From assembly GCF_020520425.1 (NCBI RefSeq), contig NC_079491.1, positions 3,038,001 through 3,102,000 of the forward strand: a stretch of DNA of 64,000 nt, given 5' to 3'. Below, one piece after another: positions 1-10,420 of the stretch. The DNA is from Spinacia oleracea (lineage: Eukaryota > Streptophyta > Magnoliopsida > Caryophyllales > Amaranthaceae). Position 1 is the stretch's first letter; each line of letters starts with the position of its first letter. The position numbers and the translations under genes are program-made. The notes beneath the pieces were generated by a model, which made no database searches, was not told the origin of the DNA, and worked only from the letters and a program-made list of their open reading frames with translations.

Positions 1-103
1 TTTTACTTAGTTTTTTAAAGTGTGCTACTGCATATTAATTTGTTGATTACTTAGTAATAAATCAATTCAAGTTAATTAATTGTTGAATAATTATATTTTG
101 CAG

Positions 104-1285
104 TCAGTACCTGTGTTTCTGTCAGAGATGGCACCTTACAAGCATCGTGGTGCGCTAAACATGATGTTCCAACTCACAATCACAATAGGAATCCTCATAG
201 CCAATCTCCTTAACTACGTATTTGCCAAAGTTGACCACATTGGGTGGAGGTTGAGTCTCGGAGGAGCTATGGTTCCTGCTCTCATTATCCTTTTTGGTTC
301 TTTAATCCTTCCCGAAACCCCCAACTCCCTCATTGAAAGAGGCAAACCCGATGAAGCTAAGAAACAACTGTTGAAAATTCGAGGGGTAGAAAATGTTGAT
401 GCCGAATTCGAAGACCTAGTTACAGCTAGTGAAGCCTCCGAGAAGGTGAAAGACCCTTGGAAAAGCCTCTTTAAGGACAGACAATATAGACCCCCTCTTA
501 TATTCGCCTTTGTAATCCCAATGTTTCAACAACTTACTGGGATCAATGTGATCATGTTCTACGCACCTGTTCTATTTAAAACAATCGGATTTGCAGATGA
601 TGCCTCCCTTATGTCAGCAGTTATTACTGGTGGGGTTAACGTTGTTGCTACTTTAGTTTCTATTTATGGTGTTGATAAATGGGGAAGGCGCTCTCTTTTC
701 CTTCAAGGTGGCAGCCAAATGCTCATTTTTCAGGTAATCCATCTTTTTTCAATTGATCTTCTTATTTTACTGAAATCATTAGAATAATTTGGTTGATTAA
801 CGACTTATAATATATCTATGTATTGTCAGATACTGGTGGCATCATTCATCGGATGGAAATTTGGGGTGACAGGAGATGCAGCAAATTTGCCAGAATGGTA
901 TGCAATTGTAGTTGTATTGTTTATATGCATCTACGTAGCTGGATTCGCATGGTCATGGGGACCTCTAGGATGGCTAGTACCAAGTGAAATCTTCCCTCTT
1001 GAAGTTCGATCTGCTGCACAGAGCATCAATGTATCAGTTAACATGATATTCACCTTTATAATTGCCCAAGCTTTCCTCCCAATGTTATGTGCCATGAAGT
1101 TTGGACTCTTTATCTTTTTCGCCTTCTTCGTGGTAGTTATGACAATATTCATCTACTTCTTGTTGCCTGAGACCAAGAATGTGCCTATTGAAGAGATGAA
1201 TCTTGTTTGGAAGAACCACAAGTTCTGGGGTCATTTCATTCCAGATGACGTAGTTACTCCAGAGATGCCCGTGCTTAAGGCTTAA
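104..1285 (+). CDS. STP-type sugar/H+ symporter copy A (partial, exons 3-4)
   Basis: Plasma-membrane monosaccharide/proton symporter of the plant STP family (MFS sugar porters), which imports hexoses from the apoplast. Exon 3 is 104-733 (after TTTTGCAG) and exon 4 is 830-1285, ending in TAA. The window starts inside intron 2, so exons 1-2 lie upstream. Visible family motifs are [12 protein letters not shown] after TM6, [14 protein letters not shown] in TM7, GVDKWGRR between TM8 and TM9, [20 protein letters not shown] in TM10, and [12 protein letters not shown] near the C-terminus. The encoded residues are identical to copies B and C. Intron 2 (1-103) differs from B and C: it lacks a block of about 28 bp and has several changes. 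Closest in feel to STP1/STP12 or 'sugar carrier protein C'; the exact orthologue is not decided. Confidence 0.93.
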
Positions 1286-1811
1286 TTAATTCTCTTTTTT
1301 AGTATTTTATCCTTTTTAAGATTATTAAGTACTCGATCAAGTATTATATATGATATGTTTTAGTAGATAGTCGTGTTTAATTCGTTCATTCATTAACTCT
1401 TATGAAGTTATAATAAACTTGTACGTTGAGAATTTTCATAAGGAGTTATTTATTTATTATTATGCACTAATTTTGTCATGTGTTTATAAATAATTATCAT
1501 ACCATGTATGGTCGTTTCCGGTAGTTGGCAATTTTTGTTTGAATCACTCGTTACTCCGTATTTATTTGTGCAATTGCAATGGTTGAGATATACTTCATGG
1601 ACTACAGTTTTGTGGAAAATGAGTACTTAATCACTAAATAAAATCTACACGATTAAATAATACTAACTTCTAATATCGAGTTTCCAACATTTGATACTGG
1701 AACAAACATTGAAACTGTTAAGCTCATTGTTTAATAATATAAATAAGCGAATTAAATTTAAGTATAAATTTTAAAATAATCAAAGCTGAAATCATATATT
1801 AATTTAATAAA

Positions 1812-2182
1812 TACAAACTTTTAAGAAAGACGGTATAGCAGTTAGACCACTTTTACGCATGCACTTTAACTAATTAGTTAACCGCTAAACCAATTAGTTA
1901 AGTTTGAAATTCAATTAGTTAATCAACGAAACCAATTAGTTATGCAACCGAACTAATTAGGATCAATTAATTAAGATTTTATGAGTTTTAGTTATTAATA
2001 AGGTTGTTCGAAAATAATAATTATTCGACTCATAAATTTAACTATTTGTCTTTATACCTTAACTATTTTGTTATTCAATTAGTTATGATTTTATTACTTA
2101 TATTTATGTTTTACACTAGTTTAGTTAGTACCAAAAAACATGGTCTAACCGTTAGACGGTCTCACGTCACACAAAAGCTTTT
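1812..2182. mobile_element. MULE-like MITE with AATTAGTTA-type internal repeats
   Basis: A 371-bp element flanked by a 10-bp direct repeat ATTTAATAAA (1802-1811 and 2183-2192). The ends are inverted and imperfect, sharing GACGGT...GTTAGACCA. The interior has short repeats of the type CCAATTAGTTAA. The diverged paralogous flank 3' of copy C lacks it, which gives an empty site. TSD length suggests Mutator-like, though the AT-rich TSD is weak evidence. Related sequence occurs at 23.8-24.2 kb and near 27.36 kb. Confidence 0.65.
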
Positions 2183-2648
2183 ATTTAATAAAATAATTTA
2201 TTTGAATCTTTAACATGAAAAGAATATCCTGTACCATAACATATTGTAAGTCTGTACGTTAAAATATTCTAATCAAAATTAAACATGCTCAAACTTGGAT
2301 AGCAAGAAAATAATGAAATACATTTCACAAATGATATAATGAAACAAAAAACTATTACCCCGTACATTACAAAAAAAATTACTAGTTACCAAAACATTGG
2401 GCCACCACTCTATTTAAGCCAAAGGTCCAAAGGCATCGTAGCAGGCCTAGCCCAGTCTTTGCAGGATTCTCCCTCCAACGGCCCACTATAGGCCCAAATA
2501 CTTCTTTGTTTCCAAGGTTCAATTACTCTAGATTGAATACAACTTGACTTTAATCACTGATATACATATAGGATGTTGTTAAGTGTTGTCTTAATTAAAC
2601 AGGCAATGGTATGGTGGAATAAGCTAAGCTTTATGTAACTATATAATA

Positions 2649-2907
2649 CTTGGACACCGTTCTGCAATAGATGTATCGTTTCTCTTTTGGACACTGTTCA
2701 TTAACTAAATTTGACAATTATTCTTTTACATTATGTAAAAACCAACATAGTCAAGTCAGATCTTGTTAAATTCGTATCAATGTGAGGATTCCAAATATCA
2801 ATTATTTATAATTTTTACTATCAGGCAATTAGAGATATTAATGTTCAAATAAGCATGTTGGGATACGTGAAAAAAGAAATGATGTATCTATTGCGAAACG
2901 GAGGAAG
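2649..2907. mobile_element. Stowaway-like MITE (259 bp)
   Basis: Flanked by TA on both sides. The right end reads CGGAGGAAG, the inverted form of CTTCCTCCG; the left end is eroded but matches over GCAATAGAT. The interior resembles the element at 24843-25101, which has the same length. Confidence 0.75.
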
Positions 2908-3365
2908 TAAAAAATACTATACGGAAACAACTTCTTAACTAAAAATGGTGACTTTATGCATGATATAATGGGTGTGCCTTCTTCTTCCTCTTATTTGCTC
3001 ATTTGGAAACCAACGAATTCAATGGGCAAGTAAAGTTCTTGGTTATACATGCAGCATAATAAAAAAATTGCTTAATTATGATGTCATTAGTTGACTAATT
3101 GGTCGGAATATGAACTAAGGTAACAATTGATATCAATTGTTAGAATGGTAGATAGAAATTGAAAACTTTTAACAATATAGTAAGTATTCTAATAGACAAA
3201 CTCCCTATCAACCTCAGTAATATTGACAAATTTTCCGAGTATTGCCTTGAAAACTCCTTAGTAACTTGTAGGAATACAAATAAGCATAATAATGATAATG
3301 AAATATAATGAAAATATCATAACTAATTCCAGTATTTTAATCGATAATATTATCCAGCTTGTACT

Positions 3366-3755
3366 CAGTGGCGGAACTACAGAGGGTCCTGGTGGGTCAC
3401 GTGACCCAGTGAAATTTTGAAAAGGAAAAAGAAAGTAAAAAATGGGATCTAAGAGACCTGGTATATCTGAAAACTGATCTCTTGGGTAATAATAAACCCC
3501 CCAGCCCCCCCCCCCCCCCCCCGACACATAAGAGACCGGAAGGGGCTGCTAAATTCTTAATCAAACCTAATAGAGCAGTCCCAAAACAGTCTGGTCTCTT
3601 AAGTTTTTGAATAATACACCTTCGGCGCATACTTTAAAACTACAAGCCCAGTTATTTAAACCCTTAACAAATAATTATAATAATTTTGTAGGTATTTAAT
3701 TGCAATATGAATATTTATTACTTTTGGGACCCGAAAAATTATGGATACGCTACTA
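3366..3755. mobile_element. hAT-like MITE, 390 bp
   Basis: Starts CAGTGGCGGAAC and ends with the inverted relative GGATACGCTACTA. Flanked by a perfect 8-bp target-site duplication CTTGTACT (3358-3365 and 3756-3763), the length made by hAT transposases. It contains the poly-C run that differs in length between tandem copies. No transposase coding sequence. Confidence 0.85.
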
Positions 3756-3864
3756 CTTGTACTAATAATAAATAATAATTTATATAACCAATACAAAAAA
3801 ATAATTACAGTTTTAAAATCAATTTTCAGTGTTGTACAGTTATCCAAACACATATATAGGTAAC

Positions 3865-4040
3865 CAATGGCGGATCTTTGTTGTGGCTGGGGTGGGCCTG
3901 GCCCCCCGCCGAAAAATTTTGTAGTGTATTTTTAGTTACGGCCCCCACTAAAATTTGTGTATAATTGTATAATTACATAGTATATTGCTCAATTTTTTTC
4001 TACCGACCCCCCTCGTAAAACCGTTCAAGGTCCGCCACTG
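3865..4040. mobile_element. hAT-like MITE, 176 bp
   Basis: Terminal inverted repeats CAATGGCGGATCTT / AAGGTCCGCCACTG with a perfect 8-bp duplication TAGGTAAC (3857-3864 and 4041-4048). Terminal sequence is related to the element at 3366 but the interior differs. Confidence 0.88.
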
Positions 4041-4319
4041 TAGGTAACACAACACAAAATCCAAACACACACCCACACACAAACAAAAAAAAAAAAAACC
4101 CCAATAAGGATAAAGTTAATTATTTTATAAACGTGCAATTAATACATAAGTAGTACAATTGTATATTGACTAAAACTCTTGGTTGTGGTCCTTGTGAATC
4201 CAGTTTTACTTCTTTTTACGATAGAATTAGGAAAGTTAGAGTTATATTCATGTTAAGCTTTTTAATTATTCTATGTTCCCGTTATTAGTTTTAATGTCGA
4301 GTAGGATTAGGAAACTATT

Positions 4320-4331
4320 GTATTATAAATA
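4320..4331 (+). promoter_or_regulatory. TATA box of STP copy B
   Basis: TATTATAAATA lies about 70 bp before the ATG at 4400, in a stretch shared with copy C (10341-10352). A TTGAC core follows closely. Position fits a core promoter with a short leader; no transcription start can be seen directly. Confidence 0.5.
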
Positions 4332-4399
4332 CGTTGACACTTCTAGCTATTTTATTCATCCATATTCTATAGATCAAAGTTAGAGAATTAAACAAAATA

Positions 4400-7312
4400 A
4401 TGGCGGGTGGAATAATTATTGATGGTGGAAAGGTTGGTAAAGAGTATCCAGGAAAACTAACTGGTTACGTGTTTTTGAGTTGCCTTCTTGCGGCTGCTGG
4501 AGGATTGATATTCGGTTATGACATCGGGATTTCAGGTATATATTTTATTAATCGAATTATATTTTATCTCAAGGTTTAATTTAATTCTTATTTCTTGAAT
4601 TGAATTAATTCATCTAGCTAGCTAGTGATTCTCTTGATTACGGAGTAGTAAATCTCATATATACATGCTAATTAATTAAAGAGTATTAATCGTGCGTTTC
4701 TGATTAGCAAGTGATTGGCTTGAATTGATTTAATTGATCTAGCTAGTGATTTTCTTAATTAGTACTTCGTAAATTTCATAAATCATGCTAATTAATTAAG
4801 AGTATTAATCGTACGTTTCTTATTAGATAGTGATTCTCTTAATTAGTAAATCTCATATATACATGCTAATTAATTAAGAGTATTAATTGTACGCTTCTTA
4901 TTAGATACATCAATTTTTTTTAACTTTTTTTGACGGATACATCAATTGATATAATTATAATTAGTAAATCTCATATATACATGCTAATTAATTATGAGTA
5001 TTAATCGTACGCTTCTTATTAGATACATCAATTGATATAAATATAATGATATGTAGGTGGAGTTACATCAATGCCGATGTTTTTGGAGAAATTCTTCCCA
5101 TCAGTGTATAGACAACAGATGGCGGACTCAGGGACGAACCAGTACTGTAAATTCAATAGCGTCAAGTTAACTATGTTCACGTCCTCTTTATACTTGGCTG
5201 CATTAGTAGCTTCTATCGTGGCATCAACTGTCACTCGAAAGTGGGGCCGCAAGCGATCCATGTTTGTTGGAGGCCTCCTCTTCCTGGCTGGTGGTGCTAT
5301 TAATGCAGCTGCTCAAAACGTTGCCATGCTTATCATCGGTCGTATACTTCTTGGTTTTGGCATCGGCTTCGCTAATCAGGTATAACTTCTTTCTATCTGA
5401 CTTACTTTGACTAAACTGAAACTTATCTGAACTTAATTGAACTTTTATCAAGAATAAACTTATTTGTGTGTGAAAATTTCTGAAAAAAAACTTATTTTTT
5501 CTGAACTTATATTAACTATAATATATGTCGAACAAAATAGAGTTACAGTATGAGATGTTTATAAAATCAATCTAGAATACGTTGAAATAATATTATTATC
5601 TATAATCAAAGGGGATCTACGTTGTACAAAGGGTTGTCTACCCTATTTTGTTTTTTTAAGAAACAAAAATCTTCAAAAAAAATTGAAAATTAAATTTGGC
5701 AGTAAATACAAGTATATAAGTAATACAACTACTAATTATTAGAGCAAAAAGTAATTGCAAATGAGACGTGCCTGGTTTCAGTAGATAGCCAATCTCACTC
5801 TTGTTACCCTATGAACACTTGTTAAAGTCGTCCTACAAGCATTTTTGTTAAACTTTTTCTTAACTTGATTTTTGCATAATTACAATTATATACAATAAAT
5901 TTTCTAAACATGTTAGGATTTTACATTAATATTCTAATATTGTATTCTGCATGTTCTTTAATCAACTTTTTGCTACTTTTAAATATAACTTCCTATTTTA
6001 CTTAATTTTTTAAAGTGTGCTACTTGTTCTGGTATTGGAACATAGCGTCTAGCATATTAACTTGTTGATTAATGAGTACTTAGTAATCAACCAATTCAAG
6101 TAATTATTGTTGAATAATTATATTTTGCAGTCAGTACCTGTGTTTCTGTCAGAGATGGCACCTTACAAGCATCGTGGTGCGCTAAACATGATGTTCCAAC
6201 TCACAATCACAATAGGAATCCTCATAGCCAATCTCCTTAACTACGTATTTGCCAAAGTTGACCACATTGGGTGGAGGTTGAGTCTCGGAGGAGCTATGGT
6301 TCCTGCTCTCATTATCCTTTTTGGTTCTTTAATCCTTCCCGAAACCCCCAACTCCCTCATTGAAAGAGGCAAACCCGATGAAGCTAAGAAACAACTGTTG
6401 AAAATTCGAGGGGTAGAAAATGTTGATGCCGAATTCGAAGACCTAGTTACAGCTAGTGAAGCCTCCGAGAAGGTGAAAGACCCTTGGAAAAGCCTCTTTA
6501 AGGACAGACAATATAGACCCCCTCTTATATTCGCCTTTGTAATCCCAATGTTTCAACAACTTACTGGGATCAATGTGATCATGTTCTACGCACCTGTTCT
6601 ATTTAAAACAATCGGATTTGCAGATGATGCCTCCCTTATGTCAGCAGTTATTACTGGTGGGGTTAACGTTGTTGCTACTTTAGTTTCTATTTATGGTGTT
6701 GATAAATGGGGAAGGCGCTCTCTTTTCCTTCAAGGTGGCAGCCAAATGCTCATTTTTCAGGTAATCCATCTTTTTTCAATTGATCTTCTTATTTTACTGA
6801 AATCATTAGAATAATTTGGTTGATTAACGACTTATAATATATCTATGTATTGTCAGATACTGGTAGCATCATTCATCGGATGGAAATTTGGGGTGACAGG
6901 AGATGCAGCAAATTTGCCAGAATGGTATGCAATTGTAGTTGTATTGTTTATATGCATCTACGTAGCTGGATTCGCATGGTCATGGGGACCTCTAGGATGG
7001 CTAGTACCAAGTGAAATCTTCCCTCTTGAAGTTCGATCTGCTGCACAGAGCATCAATGTATCAGTTAACATGATATTCACCTTTATAATTGCCCAAGCTT
7101 TCCTCCCAATGTTATGTGCCATGAAGTTTGGACTCTTTATCTTTTTCGCCTTCTTCGTGGTAGTTATGACAATATTCATCTACTTCTTGTTGCCTGAGAC
7201 CAAGAATGTGCCTATTGAAGAGATGAATCTTGTTTGGAAGAACCACAAGTTCTGGGGTCATTTCATTCCAGATGACGTAGTTACTCCAGAGATGCCCGTG
7301 CTTAAGGCTTAA
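4400..7312 (+). CDS. STP-type sugar/H+ symporter copy B (complete, chimeric)
   Basis: A 514-aa monosaccharide/H+ symporter of the STP family. Exons are 4400-4535, 5057-5379, 6131-6760 and 6857-7312; phases join cleanly (1, 0, 0). The start ATG opens [13 protein letters not shown] and leads into TM1 ([13 protein letters not shown]). Exon 2 carries the TM2-TM3 loop RKWGRKRS and [14 protein letters not shown]. Exon 3 holds the [11 protein letters not shown] and QQLTGIN motifs, and exon 4 the TM10 motif and PETK. Length equals the usual 510-525 aa. Sequence from the promoter to the start of exon 3 matches copy C; from about 6395 onward it matches copy A. The gene therefore appears to be the product of unequal crossing over, with an intact frame. 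Substrate specificity cannot be read from sequence. Confidence 0.95.
4618..5045 (+). repeat. Tandem repeats in intron 1 of STP copy B
   Basis: Four degenerate copies of a unit of about 100-130 bp, each with AATCTCATATATACATGCTA, AATTAATTAAGAGTATTAAT and CGTACGCTTCTTATTAGATA. The same array is in copy C at 10639-11066. No coding potential. Confidence 0.8.
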
Positions 7313-7838
7313 TTAATTCTCTTTTTTAGTATTTTATCCTTTTTAAGATTATTAAGTACTCGATCAAGTATTATATATGATATGTTTTAGTAGATAGTCG
7401 TGTTTAATTCGTTCATTCATTAACTCTTATGAAGTTATAATAAACTTGTACGTTGAGAATTTTCATAAGGAGTTATTTATTTATTATTATGCACTAATTT
7501 TGTCATGTGTTTATAAATAATTATCATACCATGTATGGTCGTTTCCGGTAGTTGGCAATTTTTGTTTGAATCACTCGTTACTCCGTATTTATTTGTGCAA
7601 TTGCAATGGTTGAGATATACTTCATGGACTACAGTTTTGTGGAAAATGAGTACTTAATCACTAAATAAAATCTACACGATTAAATAATACTAACTTCTAA
7701 TATCGAGTTTCCAACATTTGATACTGGAACAAACATTGAAACTGTTAAGCTCATTGTTTAATAATATAAATAAGCGAATTAAATTTAAGTATAAATTTTA
7801 AAATAATCAAAGCTGAAATCATATATTAATTTAATAAA

Positions 7839-8209
7839 TACAAACTTTTAAGAAAGACGGTATAGCAGTTAGACCACTTTTACGCATGCACTTTAACTAA
7901 TTAGTTAACCGCTAAACCAATTAGTTAAGTTTGAAATTCAATTAGTTAATCAACGAAACCAATTAGTTATGCAACCGAACTAATTAGGATCAATTAATTA
8001 AGATTTTATGAGTTTTAGTTATTAATAAGGTTGTTCGAAAATAATAATTATTCGACTCATAAATTTAACTATTTGTCTTTATACCTTAACTATTTTGTTA
8101 TTCAATTAGTTATGATTTTATTACTTATATTTATGTTTTACACTAGTTTAGTTAGTACCAAAAAACATGGTCTAACCGTTAGACGGTCTCACGTCACACA
8201 AAAGCTTTT
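7839..8209. mobile_element. MULE-like MITE (copy of 1812-2182)
   Basis: Same element and flanking 10-bp repeat as at 1812-2182, duplicated with the STP unit rather than by a new transposition. Confidence 0.65.
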
Positions 8210-8675
8210 ATTTAATAAAATAATTTATTTGAATCTTTAACATGAAAAGAATATCCTGTACCATAACATATTGTAAGTCTGTACGTTAAAATATTCTAAT
8301 CAAAATTAAACATGCTCAAACTTGGATAGCAAGAAAATAATGAAATACATTTCACAAATGATATAATGAAACAAAAAACTATTACCCCGTACATTACAAA
8401 AAAAATTACTAGTTACCAAAACATTGGGCCACCACTCTATTTAAGCCAAAGGTCCAAAGGCATCGTAGCAGGCCTAGCCCAGTCTTTGCAGGATTCTCCC
8501 TCCAACGGCCCACTATAGGCCCAAATACTTCTTTGTTTCCAAGGTTCAATTACTCTAGATTGAATACAACTTGACTTTAATCACTGATATACATATAGGA
8601 TGTTGTTAAGTGTTGTCTTAATTAAACAGGCAATGGTATGGTGGAATAAGCTAAGCTTTATGTAACTATATAATA

Positions 8676-8934
8676 CTTGGACACCGTTCTGCAATAGATG
8701 TATCGTTTCTCTTTTGGACACTGTTCATTAACTAAATTTGACAATTATTCTTTTACATTATGTAAAAACCAACATAGTCAAGTCAGATCTTGTTAAATTC
8801 GTATCAATGTGAGGATTCCAAATATCAATTATTTATAATTTTTACTATCAGGCAATTAGAGATATTAATGTTCAAATAAGCATGTTGGGATACGTGAAAA
8901 AAGAAATGATGTATCTATTGCGAAACGGAGGAAG
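8676..8934. mobile_element. Stowaway-like MITE (copy of 2649-2907)
   Basis: Copied with the tandem unit; same TA flanks and ends. Confidence 0.75.
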
Positions 8935-9392
8935 TAAAAAATACTATACGGAAACAACTTCTTAACTAAAAATGGTGACTTTATGCATGATATAATGGGT
9001 GTGCCTTCTTCTTCCTCTTATTTGCTCATTTGGAAACCAACGAATTCAATGGGCAAGTAAAGTTCTTGGTTATACATGCAGCATAATAAAAAAATTGCTT
9101 AATTATGATGTCATTAGTTGACTAATTGGTCGGAATATGAACTAAGGTAACAATTGATATCAATTGTTAGAATGGTAGATAGAAATTGAAAACTTTTAAC
9201 AATATAGTAAGTATTCTAATAGACAAACTCCCTATCAACCTCAGTAATATTGACAAATTTTCCGAGTATTGCCTTGAAAACTCCTTAGTAAATTGTAGGA
9301 ATACAAATAAGCATAATAATGATAATGAAATATAATGAAAATATCATAACTAATTCCAGTATTTTAATCGATAATATTATCCAGCTTGTACT

Positions 9393-9776
9393 CAGTGGCG
9401 GAACTACAGAGGGTCCTGGTGGGTCACGTGACCCAGTGAAATTTTGAAAAGGAAAAAGAAAGTAAAAAATGGGATCTAAGAGACCTGGTATATCTGAAAA
9501 CTGATCTCTTGGGTAATAATAAACCCCCCAGCCCCCCCCCCCCGACACATAAGAGACCGGAAGGGGCTGCTAAATTCTTAATCAAACCTAATAGAGCAGT
9601 CCCAAAACAGTCTGGTCTCTTAAGTTTTTGAATAATACACCTTCGGCGCATACTTTAAAACTACAAGCCCAGTTATTTAAACCCTTAACAAATAATTATA
9701 ATAATTTTGTAGGTATTTAATTGCAATATGAATATTTATTACTTTTGGGACCCGAAAAATTATGGATACGCTACTA
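9393..9776. mobile_element. hAT-like MITE (copy of 3366-3755)
   Basis: Same ends and the same 8-bp CTTGTACT flanks; 384 bp because the internal poly-C run is shorter. Confidence 0.85.
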
Positions 9777-9885
9777 CTTGTACTAATAATAAATAATAAT
9801 TTATATAACCAATACAAAAAAATAATTACAGTTTTAAAATCAATTTTCAGTGTTGTACAGTTATCCAAACACATATATAGGTAAC

Positions 9886-10061
9886 CAATGGCGGATCTTT
9901 GTTGTGGCTGGGGTGGGCCTGGCCCCCCGCCGAAAAATTTTGTAGTGTATTTTTAGTTACGGCCCCCACTAAAATTTGTGTATAATTGTATAATTACATA
10001 GTATATTGCTCAATTTTTTTCTACCGACCCCCCTCGTAAAACCGTTCAAGGTCCGCCACTG
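9886..10061. mobile_element. hAT-like MITE (copy of 3865-4040)
   Basis: Same inverted ends and TAGGTAAC flanks as the first copy. Confidence 0.88.
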
Positions 10062-10340
10062 TAGGTAACACAACACAAAATCCAAACACACACCCACACA
10101 CAAACAAAAAAAAAAAAAACCCCAATAAGGATAAAGTTAATTATTTTATAAACGTGCAATTAATACATAAGTAGTACAATTGTATATTGACTAAAACTCT
10201 TGGTTGTGGTCCTTGTGAATCCAGTTTTACTTCTTTTTACGATAGAATTAGGAAAGTTAGAGTTATATTCATGTTAAGCTTTTTAATTATTCTATGTTCC
10301 CGTTATTAGTTTTAATGTCGAGTAGGATTAGGAAACTATT

Positions 10341-10352
10341 GTATTATAAATA
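10341..10352 (+). promoter_or_regulatory. TATA box of STP copy C
   Basis: TATTATAAATA at the same distance from the ATG (10421) as in copy B; the promoters of B and C are essentially the same sequence. Confidence 0.5.
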
Positions 10353-10420
10353 CGTTGACACTTCTAGCTATTTTATTCATCCATATTCTATAGATCAAAG
10401 TTAGAGAATTAAACAAAATA

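Larger units (their letters stand above)
1286..4399. other. Intergenic region A-B
   Basis: No gene. It holds the 3' flank of copy A, four non-autonomous DNA transposons (listed separately), a poly-C run near 3506-3522, and the promoter of copy B. It is nearly identical to 7313-10420; the length difference of 6 bp comes mainly from the poly-C run. Confidence 0.85.
7313..10420. other. Intergenic region B-C (near-identical copy of 1286-4399)
   Basis: No gene. It carries the same four elements at the same relative sites. The poly-C run is about 6 bp shorter than in the first copy, and a few substitutions occur (for example near 9290). Such identity in non-coding DNA indicates a very recent duplication. 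Confidence 0.88.

Noticed and set aside
3397-3630. Glycine-rich small proteins at the poly-C run
   Set aside because: They are translations of the poly-C tract inside a hAT MITE and change length between tandem copies.
4618-5045. CRISPR-like or satellite array
   Set aside because: Eukaryotic intron with degenerate AT-rich units and no regular spacer; simple tandem repeat.
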